Shown one piece after another: positions 10,750 to 20,462 of a stretch of 64,000 nucleotides of DNA. The first letter of the stretch is position 1. Each line of letters begins with the position of its first letter. This DNA comes from Medicago truncatula (lineage: Eukaryota; Streptophyta; Magnoliopsida; Fabales; Fabaceae), in NCBI RefSeq assembly GCF_003473485.1, contig NC_053045.1, positions 3,560,501 to 3,624,500 of the forward strand, read 5' to 3'. Position numbers and translations under genes: made by a program. The notes below the pieces were generated by a model. The model searched no databases and was not told where the DNA came from. It saw only the letters and a list, made by a program, of their open reading frames with translations.

Positions 10750-12549
10750 ATGGTAGAGAATGCAAAAGATGTTCCGGGAGAGACAAAACAAAATTTTGTC
10801 GAAAATTCCGGAGATGTCAAACCGCCTAATGTTGAAGCGAAAACAAACATAGATGGAGCTTCCATCCATGTTGAAGCTTCAAAGTATGTTGGCGGCTCCG
10901 GTGTACTCCCACTGCAACCCCACGAGGTCGACACGGCTAAGTCGAAAAATAGAGATGAATTGCTTGAGTGGGTGCATCGACAAGCAAATAAGGCGGGATT
11001 TACAATTGTCACACAAAGATCAAGTTTGATCAATCCAATGTTCCAGCTAGTGTGTGAAAGGAGTGGAACTCACATAGTTCCGAAAAAAAAACCAAAGCAT
11101 GCGAGAACGGGCTCAAGAAAATGCGATTGCTTATTCATGATTAGTGGATATCAAAGTAAGCAAACAAAGGAATGGGGATTGAACATTCTTAATGGAGTTC
11201 ACAACCATCCCATGGAGTTGGCTTTAGAAGGACACATTCTTGCCAGTAGATTAAAGGAGGACGACAAGAAGATTGTACGTGACTTGACAAAGAGCAAGAT
11301 GCTTCCAAGAAATATTTTGATACATTTGAAGAACCAAAGACCACATTGCATGATAAATGTGAAGCAAGTGTACAATGAACGTCAACAAATATGGAAGGCA
11401 AATAGGGGTGACAAGAAGCCGTTGCAATTTCTAATCTCGAAGTTGGAGGAGCACAACTATACTTATTACTCAAGAACACAACTTGAAAGTAATACTATTG
11501 AAGATATTTTTTGGGCTCATCCAACATCCATTAAGTTGTTTAACAATTTTCAAACGGTTTTGGTTATGGACTCCACGTACAAAACCAACATGTATAGGAT
11601 GCCAATGTTTGAGGTAGTTGGGGTGACTTCAACCGATTTGACATATTCGGTTGGGTTTGGATTTATGGCACATGAGAAAGAAGAAAACTTTGTTTGGGTT
11701 TTAAAAATTTTGCGTAAACTTCTTTCGTCAAAGATGAATATGCCTAAGGTGATTGTTACCGATAGGGATATGTCTTTGATGAAAGCGGTTGCACATGTTT
11801 TTCCGGAAAGTTATGCAATGAATTGTTATTTTCATGTGCAAGCTAATGTTAAACAAAGGTGTGTCTTGGATTGTAAATATCCTTTGGGCTTTAAAAAGGA
11901 TGGGAAAGAGGTGAGCAATCGCGATGTGGTGAAGAAGATAATGAAGGCATGGAAAGCTATGGTTGAATCGCCCACTCGACAGTTATATCCAAATGCATTA
12001 GTGGAGTTCAAAGATTCATGTAGTGATTTCCCAATTTTTGTAGATTATGTCATGACTACCTTGAATGAAGTGAAGGACAAAATTGTGAGGGCATGGACAG
12101 ACCATGTGTTGCATCTTGGTTGCAGGACCACAAATAGGGTCGAATCGGCCCATGCTTTGTTGAAGAAATACTTGGACAATAGTGTGGGTGATTTGGGTAC
12201 TTGTTGGGAGAAAATACATGACATGTTGTTGCTTCAGTTCACTTCTATACAAACATCCTTTGGTCAAAGCGTTTGCGTGTTGGAACATAGATTCAAAGAT
12301 GTCACTTTGTACTCGGGGTTAGGTGGTCATGTGTCTAGAAATGCTTTGGACAACATTGCTTTGGAAGAGACACGTTGTAGGGAAACATTGTGCATGGACA
12401 ATGACATTTGTGGTTGTGTTCAAAGGACATCTTATGGGCTACCATGTGCATGCGAAATTGCTACTAAACTCCTTCAAGAGAAGCCAATTTTATTGGATGA
12501 GATATACCACCATTTGGTTAGGTTATCTATGGGTGAAGAAAGTAATTAA
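10750..12549 (+). CDS. MULE transposase (FAR1-like), N-terminal part of a transposase-OTU protein
   Basis: Begins at ATG 10750 (MVENAKDV), just after a probable splice acceptor. Numbering from the open-frame start at 10729: a FAR1/WRKY-GCM1-type zinc-finger region near 105-160 (LVCERSG, RKCDCLF, HNH), then the MULE DDE core with D281 (VLVMDSTYKTN), D345 (VIVTDRDMS) and E472 (NRVESAHALLKKYL), and a SWIM-type cysteine cluster near the end (CGCVQRTSYGLPCAC). All three catalytic acidic residues are present. A single TAA at 12547-12549 closes the frame, yet the same frame stays open for 379 more codons into the OTU domain. In relatives I recall, transposase and OTU form one protein, so this stop probably splits a fusion gene. 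It would act in the nucleus on the terminal repeats. Confidence 0.9.
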   Translation: MVENAKDVPGETKQNFVENSGDVKPPNVEAKTNIDGASIHVEASKYVGGSGVLPLQPHEVDTAKSKNRDELLEWVHRQANKAGFTIVTQRSSLINPMFQLVCERSGTHIVPKKKPKHARTGSRKCDCLFMISGYQSKQTKEWGLNILNGVHNHPMELALEGHILASRLKEDDKKIVRDLTKSKMLPRNILIHLKNQRPHCMINVKQVYNERQQIWKANRGDKKPLQFLISKLEEHNYTYYSRTQLESNTIEDIFWAHPTSIKLFNNFQTVLVMDSTYKTNMYRMPMFEVVGVTSTDLTYSVGFGFMAHEKEENFVWVLKILRKLLSSKMNMPKVIVTDRDMSLMKAVAHVFPESYAMNCYFHVQANVKQRCVLDCKYPLGFKKDGKEVSNRDVVKKIMKAWKAMVESPTRQLYPNALVEFKDSCSDFPIFVDYVMTTLNEVKDKIVRAWTDHVLHLGCRTTNRVESAHALLKKYLDNSVGDLGTCWEKIHDMLLLQFTSIQTSFGQSVCVLEHRFKDVTLYSGLGGHVSRNALDNIALEETRCRETLCMDNDICGCVQRTSYGLPCACEIATKLLQEKPILLDEIYHHLVRLSMGEESN

Positions 12550-13689
12550 GTTGCTTTTTGTGTCGAGGTTGAGTTGAAGGCTATTGTAGAATGTCTAAAG
12601 AAACTCCCTTTCCAAATGAAGCTTGAGGTCAAAGAGGGTTTGCGGCAGTTGGCATTTCCTGAAACCACCTTGATGTCTCCACCACCACGAAAAGTACCAA
12701 CCAAGGGAGCAAAGAAAAAAGTCGACATTGCAAGGTCTAAAGGAAAAATTACATCGACTAGTCGGATCCCTTCTTCTTGGGAGGTTGTTGATTCCCAAAA
12801 TCCGGATAGCCAACCGTCACCATCACCAACAACATCATCATATAAAAGGAAAAAAGGTGCTCGTCTTGGTAAAACTTCACTTTCCCCACTTCCTCCACCT
12901 ACTCGGTATCCAAAGCCTAAGGCTATCCCGGTTATGCGTCCTATTGATTATATGCCACGCTTCATGCTTCCATTTATTGAAAAAGTGGTGGATGTTATCG
13001 ACGATGGACATTGCGGATTCCGGGCTATAGCCGAGTTCATGGGCTTGATCGGAAAAAATAATCTCATGATCCGTACACATCTTATTCAAGAGTTGATGGA
13101 TCATAGAGATGATTATGTTGAAGTATTTGCAGGTGAGGATCGTTATAACATTTTAAACGGATTACATCCTCCCACAAATACAAAAACTTGTGCACATCTT
13201 GTTGATAAGTGGTTGACTTTTCCGGACATGGGACACATTGTTGCTAATTATTACAAAATGTGTGTGGTGGTGTTGACAAATCTTGAAGTTGGAAACTCGG
13301 AATCGTTTTTCCCACTAAGAGGGTCACCACCGCCGGGTAATCAAAAAACTCTCATCTTGTGCCTTGGGGCAATTCCAAATCATTTTGTGCTTATTTCCTT
13401 GAAGAATGGTTGTCCACTACCTCCATCATCTACGGAGTGGCACAATCACAAGAAAGAAGATGCGGTGACTTGGGAAGATGAGTATTTGGATCAACATGAG
13501 TTGTTCCGAAAGCTCATGCTATTGAAAGTGGAAACAAACCGTCCAAACCACAAAAGGAGTCAAACAAAGCGGCGCCTATTTTGTTGGACACTCCCGAAAA
13601 ACCAAAGCAACAATTTGAACTTATTGCGGAAGATGAGAAAGATTCTATGTCACTTGATCTTCTCCAATCACTTGGTCTTTAATGAGTGA
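12550..13689 (+). CDS. OTU-like cysteine protease domain carried by the MULE
   Basis: In frame with the transposase; no ATG starts it (first is 12616). A basic, proline-rich linker (PPPRKVPTKGAKKK, SRIPSSWEVVDSQ) leads into an OTU fold: VIDDGHCGFRAIAEFMG supplies the Asp and nucleophile Cys (C147 counting from 12574), and AIPNHFVLISL the His (H270). OTU proteins cleave ubiquitin or ubiquitin-like conjugates; a role in protecting or regulating transposase is inference. After HELFRKLMLL (about 13525) this frame becomes basic, while the overlapping frame reads an acidic tail (LLDTPEKPK, DEKDSMSLDLLQSLGL) ending at 13682, suggesting a frameshift near 13,525. Confidence 0.85.
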   Translation, partial: VAFCVEVELKAIVECLKKLPFQMKLEVKEGLRQLAFPETTLMSPPPRKVPTKGAKKKVDIARSKGKITSTSRIPSSWEVVDSQNPDSQPSPSPTTSSYKRKKGARLGKTSLSPLPPPTRYPKPKAIPVMRPIDYMPRFMLPFIEKVVDVIDDGHCGFRAIAEFMGLIGKNNLMIRTHLIQELMDHRDDYVEVFAGEDRYNILNGLHPPTNTKTCAHLVDKWLTFPDMGHIVANYYKMCVVVLTNLEVGNSESFFPLRGSPPPGNQKTLILCLGAIPNHFVLISLKNGCPLPPSSTEWHNHKKEDAVTWEDEYLDQHELFRKLMLLKVETNRPNHKRSQTKRRLFCWTLPKNQSNNLNLLRKMRKILCHLIFSNHLVFNE

Positions 13690-13802
13690 TTTTTTTGTCG
13701 GTGTTATTTCTTTTTTTTTGGTAGAAATTACACTGACGTATTTTTTGGGGTCGAAATTGTAACGCCAATTTTTTGTGGCCAATATATAACTAACATTATG
13801 TA

Positions 13803-13806
<4 letters not shown>

Positions 13807-13842
<36 letters not shown>
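13807..13842. repeat. (TA)n microsatellite
   Basis: About 18 uninterrupted TA dinucleotides between the OTU segment and the third ORF of the MULE. Confidence 0.95.
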
Positions 13843-13845
<3 letters not shown>

Positions 13846-13988
13846 AATATGACTTTTATTTGGTGAAAATAATGCAATACTTATTTATAGTTTTTTAATG
13901 TTTACGCATTTCATTTATTCGTTATTACATTCCATTTAATTTTGTTCTAATATATGATTCTTTTGTTAAAAAAAAATTCAAGTAAGAC

Positions 13989-14333
13989 ATGTCTGAGTTT
14001 GCACAAATTGAAGAGCGAGTTAGGTACTCCGCGTTTAAAAAGACGGTTAAGGTTATGATAACGCCGACGGACTCTCTTGACAATTTGAAGACACAACTTA
14101 ACACTTATTTTGAGCATCTTGGTGAAAATCAATATACACGTCACTTGTTTGGTCAAATGCCATGCATAGACCTAGGAGAAGATAGAGATGAATACACATG
14201 GAAAACGGCAAGCTATATGCCTTTGCTTATTCGCGACGACGGCGACGTCGGATTTATGTTTCGGAATATGGTGGAAGATAATATATTATATATGTATGTT
14301 CGTTCCATATGCAATTGCGTTGAATGTAAGTAG
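13989..14333 (+). CDS. Unknown 114-residue protein encoded within the MULE
   Basis: Starts ATG 13989 (MSEFAQIEERVRYSAF) and ends TAG 14333. No transmembrane segment or zinc-finger pattern. Visible: VKVMITPTDSLDNLKTQL (a strand-then-helix arrangement loosely like a ubiquitin or PB1 start), a middle block NQYTRHLFGQMPCIDL, then YTWKTASYMPLLIRDDGDVG, which reads like a folded domain, and a Cys pair at the C-terminus (CNCVEC). It lies 300 bp after the OTU segment on the same strand inside the right terminal repeat, the position of accessory genes such as mudrB in MuDR, but it does not resemble mudrB. I do not recognise it. Intact frame and sensible composition favour a real gene. Confidence 0.55.
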   Translation: MSEFAQIEERVRYSAFKKTVKVMITPTDSLDNLKTQLNTYFEHLGENQYTRHLFGQMPCIDLGEDRDEYTWKTASYMPLLIRDDGDVGFMFRNMVEDNILYMYVRSICNCVECK

Positions 14334-14770
14334 GGATTTAATTTAATGATGTGTAATGAGTAGTTTAATTATGGACACTTTGTAATGTTTTGATGAATTT
14401 CAAACGTTTGTTTAATTTTAACCAAAATGTCGGTTTAATTTAATTATGAACAATTGTAAAAGATATTGTATTTATCTTGATTATGACCGAGTTTCAATCT
14501 TGTATGAATTATTTTGCCTTTGGAAATGCTCTGGTTTAATTACAAGTAAAAACTGGCCGAAAAAATGGCTTGGAAATGTTTAGAATTATGCAGAACCCAC
14601 TGTCTACATAATCAGTTTTCCTCGGCAAGTTACTACCGAGGTTTTCCTCGGCAGTTAACTGCCGCCGGTTGCACAAAAATTTCGGCAGTTTACTGTCGAA
14701 GGGCATTTGAGTAATTTACTCGTGTGGTACAACCAAACCAAATGTGGGAACAACAATTCTCCTGTAAGAG

Positions 14771-15710
14771 CCACTAAGATTAAGTTTATGGTTAGGAGTT
14801 TCAGCAGTCTGTATTAGGACATGAGAAATGAAACGTCAATTAGCAAATTCCCATGTAATTCGTATCCTTAAGTAAATCGAGTTAGCTCATGAAAAATTAA
14901 AACTCATGAGATGATTATATTAACAATGTTAAATTAAAACTGAACTTGTATTGTATGATAAACTAAAGAAAATTGAAGCAACTTGGCGGTGCTTTACTTT
15001 TAGTAGTAATTGCAAATCCTACTGTGATCAAACTCAAATATATTGTGTACTTGTAAGTTTCCATGAAAATGTCTAAACTTCCAAGATTGGATTGGAACAA
15101 CAACCGGCATTTGATTTAGGTAAAGAGACGACTTGAAAAGGAAGAATGCAAAGGAGGAACAAATTTCTATAAAGTAGACTTATTAATTTGTACATCCACC
15201 GTCAATTATCTAATGTCACTTCACCAAGAGAACGAATAACAGACCCATCACTGCATGCCCCCACATTGCAGCATTCTTCAAGTGATAAACCTTTGACAAC
15301 TACATACAAAAATAGGCTCGTTGCTTGTATCTCGGCCGTTCGATGAAGATCAAACAACTTATATTTTATCATCACCATATTAGTTTCGTAACCAAAAAAA
15401 TCACAAGATTAGTTTTGATGAGTTTTCGTCCACTTATTATACAACAATCGAGATTTGTGGTTGTGGATGTAGAGAATCCAATAAACACGGATCATCGATT
15501 CATGGTAGGGCTCGTATTTGAGAAAGTTCACTAGTTTGATCAAAATCTACTCATATTAGGAGTCAATATCTTCAAAACAAGTCCTATGCTTACTTGTAAA
15601 AAAAAAAAGTTTCTATGAACTTAAATCAAACCTATAATAAAGTTTCTATGAACTTAAATCTCTATGAACTTAAATCAAACCTATAATTTGGTCTAGTTAA
15701 TCGTGGTTTC
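14771..15710. other. Unassigned DNA between MULE and copia LTR
   Basis: AT-rich, no convincing gene. A short direct repetition of TCTATGAACTTAAATCAAAC and its shortened copies lies at about 15611-15690. The rest shows nothing I can assign. Confidence 0.4.
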
Positions 15711-15832
15711 TGTTGGTGATTTCCAAAATAATGGAATCACTTTAGAACTAAAAGTTGTTACTCTTGACCAAGATTTGTAACTCTTCATGAGAACCATTCA
15801 TATACATTGGAACATTATTATTTATTGATAGA

Positions 15833-15985
15833 TAATGAACCATGACATTGATTCAAATGTGTATAGTTATAACCTTTGGCAAAAGGGTACTTAATGAACC
15901 ATAACATTGATTCAAGTGTATATGATCATAACCTTTGGCAAAGGGGTGCTTAATGAATCATAGCATTGATTCAAGTCAAAGGAGT
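15833..15985 (+). repeat. 59-bp tandem repeat in the copia LTR
   Basis: Units start TAATGAACCATRACATTG at 15833, 15892 and 15951 (last partial), each with ATAACCTTTGGCAAA. The same array is in the LTR at 30.6 kb, so it belongs to the family. Confidence 0.85.
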
Positions 15986-18404
15986 GTTTTCTCTCATGTG
16001 AAGGGTCATATAATGCACTATAAATATTTGACATTTGGGCATTAATTTAGACACACAGAACAACAACATGAACAAAAATTTTGATACTTTAACAACATAA
16101 GATCTCCCTCATTCTCTTACTCTAAATCATCCATATATTAATTCTCTAATGCATGAGTGAATTACTAGAACTAGAGCTGTCAAAACGGGCGGCCCGGTCC
16201 GGCCCGGCTGGGTCAAGGGCTTTTAAGGGCCGGGCTAAAAAGCCTGGTTTGAATATGGGCTGCAAAAATAGAGCCCGAGCCCGGCCCTATACGGGCTAAC
16301 GGGCCAGCCCTGGCCCGTATTTTTTTCTTCCATTTTCCATTCTTTTAAGTACTGAACATACATAAATATGTCGGGCTAACGGGCTAGCCCAGGCCCGTAT
16401 CTGTATTTTTTTTCCTTCCCATTCTTTAAGGATTGAACATAATAACTTAAATATACACAAATAGTGAACAAAAGATAAATTAAGATTGATCCAATAGAAT
16501 AATAATTATCCATAGTAACATTAACACAAGTCACCAATTATCCAGAATGAAGATTCTAAATTCAAAATACTAATTATCCAGAATAAGTAATAACATAACA
16601 AAAGTTTTAATCCAAAAAGTCACTCCCAACAAAGTCACTTAATCTTCTTCAAGGTTCACAACATCCACAGTACTATTTGATGCTTGTCCACTTCCATGAG
16701 TTTCATCTTCTTGAACATCATTGTTCTCATCATATAATTCTACAAATTACAAAATTTGATTGTTAAATATAGAGATTAAAAAATCACTTCAGTATTGATA
16801 ACTAAAAATAAATCAATTACTGTGAGAATAAGTGATAACCATTGAACAAAAATCAATCATGAAATTCCAAGAATATGGCATACTAACTATCTAATCTAGC
16901 ATTCAAGATTTAAAGCAACAACAAAATGAGCAGATGCTTCCTTTCATCTAGGCTCAAATGGCTCATCTAGCACTATGCATGTGGATCAAATGAATTATCG
17001 GTCCTTGTGTATGACTTAATGAATTCACACATTCCTTGTTCTTTGAAATGTTTTGATTCATAAACTAAATTGTCATATAAGTTTTGATTCACAAATATCA
17101 GTTTATGCAATAGGTTCAGTTACTTTTCATTCATGAGTTTAACATCAAACTCATTTCAATCAGTTCTATTGACAATAATATAAACTATAAAACAATTGTA
17201 AAAATGATAGAACTATAAAAACCATACCTTCAAAACCATGTAACCAGCTACGTGCGCACAAGAGAGCCTGAACATAATCATCTTTCATTTAACTTCTATA
17301 CCTATTCACAACTCGGGCGCCAATACTAAACACAGATTCTGATGCCACCGTTGTTATTGGAATACTCAATATATCGCAAGCCATCCTTGCAAGATTTGGA
17401 CTTCTACGACTTCTTTCCTTCCAAAAAGCTAAGACATCAAATTCTTGAGATAGAGGCATCCACAACTCATCTAAATAAGTATCAAGTTCTGATTTTCCGG
17501 TGTTGTTACTTGATTGGCTTTCATATTCTTCAAATTCCTACAAATCATCCAACCTAACCAAGTTACAAAATATTCATACAAACAAAAACAAATAATTAAT
17601 AAAAGAATAAAATAAAGAAAGAATGTATGAACTTACATCATATGAAGATGATGTAATTCGAGTTCCTCCACCATAGCTAGGCTGGACTTGTGAAGAGCTT
17701 AGATTAGAAGGAATTCCATTCTTGATGTACTCGGAAAAAAGCTTCCCCAAAGTCATAACTTTTTTCAACTTCTCCTCACTAGTGAGTGGGTCAAGTTTTT
17801 CATAAGCAAATTTCAAAAAGTTAAACTTTTTGGTTGGATCAAGAACAGCCCCAACTGCCAAAACAACATTATAGTCACTCCAATACTTATCAAATTTCAC
17901 CTTCATACTTTCAGCCATTTTTTGAATTAAAAGATCTTCACTTGTCAAATAAGATCTTATGAGGCACTCAATCTTCCATATTTCACCAAAGTACAGATTT
18001 GATGTAGGATATGAAGAGCCAGATATCAAGTTTGTAATAGTGAAAAATGGCTTCAAAATCTCACACATTATTTCAGCCCTTCTCCACTCTTCACTTGTAG
18101 GACAACGCTTAAAATTTGAATCCCGTAAACTTAAGCTATAAAATGCACGACGATAAACAAGCGCACTCTGTAGCATTATAAAAGTGGAATTCCATCGAGT
18201 AACACAATCTAATCTCAATCCTATGGTTGTATCAATATCACCAACAGTTCTAACACATTCGGAAAAAAGTAGTGTTCTACTTTTTGTACATGACGCATTA
18301 AATGACTAGTTCCGCTTCCTGATTCACAAGTCAATAATTTGTGACACGCCTTGCATCTACATTTCTCTACTCCATCTACAATACCAACTTTCACAAGATA
18401 TAGC

Positions 18405-20462
18405 TGTAACACCTCGTTTTCCCAATATGAAAATTTCTAAACATTTATCAGAGTAAACAACATAAACAAACGGGACATCACATTTAACATAATCCAAATC
18501 AGTTAAATAACAATTTAACTTTCAACAAATTACTTATCAATGCAGCGGAAAATTGTTTCATAAACCATAAATCGTTTTGGCATGTAGGCCCCATCAAAGT
18601 ATTTCAAAAGTTAATCAACATTATCCAAATAACATAAATATTTCACGTAATAGAATGAAGCAAGCATATCAAACACCCCATCCCGTTACGTATCAGAGCG
18701 ACCTAGACGACACAGTGAGGCAAGGCCACTCACAAACAGCAACTGCACACTAAGCACGATCACCTGCAAGTTACTCATACGAAGAGCAACATTTTCAAGC
18801 AGAAGGGGTGATATTTCATAATACAATAATATCAATCATTATAATTCAAAAATCATAACTAACATCATAATCAGTCTTAATCAACATTGCATCTTTGATA
18901 AACAATTATCACTTAATCACAACTTCAATCATCATCAATGACATAAACCTCTTTAAAACTCGACAATGCGACAATGCAACTTAGACACTTATATGCATGT
19001 GCTACCAAACGTCATCATAAGTATTAATATACTTTAATCGTGCGGAGGACAAAGCTCCTAAAACATGTGGAGGACAAAGCTCCTATCATGGTGAGGACAA
19101 AGCTCAATGAATGCTAATGCATGGACTCTAACAACAAAACACCTTAATCAACTTATCACTTATACTTCCAATAATTTGGAGTTCATCATCAACTTATTCA
19201 TACTCATGCAACTTAGTTTAATAACAATAGCAGCATAATCAAATCACATCAGGTTAAATAACAAATCATTCTCAATAATTTCTTGATCATTCAACAATAA
19301 TTCAATAAATATAATTCAATCCATAATTCACTTCATAATCACTTAACAATTCATAAAGCTTCACAGTTCTCATCAATATCTTTAATAGGTCTCATTAGTA
19401 CCTAAGGTTCCTCTCCTAACCAATCCAAATCACTCAGGTCTCACAATCCTCAAAAGCATTCAGTTCTGGAAGTGCTCGCGAGGCGAGAGCATCAGCTCGC
19501 CATGGCGAGTACAAGCCAGAATTCCAACTAAGGTTGTTCTAAGTTCAATCTTGTTCTAAAACGTTCTCTAATCAACAGTAGGCACCTAAAGGTACTCAAA
19601 AGCATCTAAGGTTCAACTCAAAAGTCAAAAACTCAGAAAACAACTTGCTCTCTGGTCAAGCTCGCTATGGCAAGTAAGGTTGCTCGTCGTGGCGAGTCAC
19701 GACTTGTAACTCGCGAGGCGAAGGGAAAGGGCTCGCGTGGCGAGCGATGAACATCATCACTCGCGAGGCGAGGATCATAGCTCGCTATGGAGAGCGATGA
19801 ATTTTGGCTCGGACAGAATGCTCTTTCTACACGAAAATCATCATCTAACATGGTTTTAAGCCTAATTTCAATCCCAGAATTCATCCTAAACATATTCTAA
19901 GGTTATAGGACGGTTTCTACATCAATCTAACTCAGTTGTACCATTGATCATCAATTTGTAGGGTTTTGACCTAATTCCAAAAATTTTCTAAATCAATCCT
20001 AACTTTGTCAATTAATCATCAGAACTAGAACAATTAACATTACTGAATTATTAGTCTCACCCTTACCTTGTATGAAGAAATCGCAGCCCTTCTCTTGGTT
20101 CTCTCTTCTCTTGGCTTTTTCTCCCTTTTCTCCAAAAACATACGTACAACAATGTTTTTCTAAAACTAGGTCTATCTCTTATATACTTCTTCCTAATATC
20201 TTATCTTATCTCACTTTCTCCCCCAAAACTATCTAAAATCTCAAAACAGCCCTCAACTAAATATTTTTATTTTCTTATCAAATCTTATTTTATTTAACAA
20301 TAAAATAAGTCTCATAATCTTATCAAATCATCAAAACACATCAAATCATCCAAATCAACTTAAATCATCCTAATTCAACAAAAATCACACATATATTATA
20401 AAAATATAATATAATCGCTTAAACTCGATTAAATAAATAATTAAACGAAAGTGGGCGTTATA
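18405..20462 (-). mobile_element. Solo LTR (TGTAACACC family), TSD ATAGC
   Basis: Bounded by TGTAACACC (18405) and GGGCGTTATA (20462), flanked by ATAGC at 18400-18404 and 20463-20467. Length 2058 bp. A TATA box on the minus strand (about 20180-20190) sets the orientation. No internal region adjoins it. It interrupts the hAT transposase between its N-terminal block and BED finger, so it is younger than the hAT insertion. Probably Ty3/gypsy by LTR size; lineage not settled. Confidence 0.85.
19475..19796. repeat. Cluster of CTCGC...GCGAG palindromes
   Basis: Short interrupted palindromes such as CTCGCGAGGCGAG, CTCGCCATGGCGAG and CTCGCTATGGAGAG occur about eight times in 320 bp, far more GC-rich than their surroundings. 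They lie downstream of the TATA box on the LTR strand, so they would be in its transcript. Confidence 0.8.

Larger units (their letters stand above)
10166..14761 (+). mobile_element. Mutator-like element (MULE-OTU), 4.6 kb, 9-bp TSD
   Basis: Flanked by CTGTAAGAG at 10157-10165 and 14762-14770. Terminal inverted repeats begin GAGAATTGYTGTTCCCAC, then a TTTGGYTG block and AGTAAATTAC, about 80-95 bp each. Just inside both ends lie copies of the perfect palindrome TCGGCAGTTAACTGCCGA (10228-10245, about 10263-10280, 10521-10538, near 14648) and weaker variants. It carries a MULE transposase, an OTU protease segment in the same frame, and a third small ORF, all on +. A probable 5' UTR intron runs from 10438 (CAG/GTATTG) to 10747 (TTATAG). 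Confidence 0.93.
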
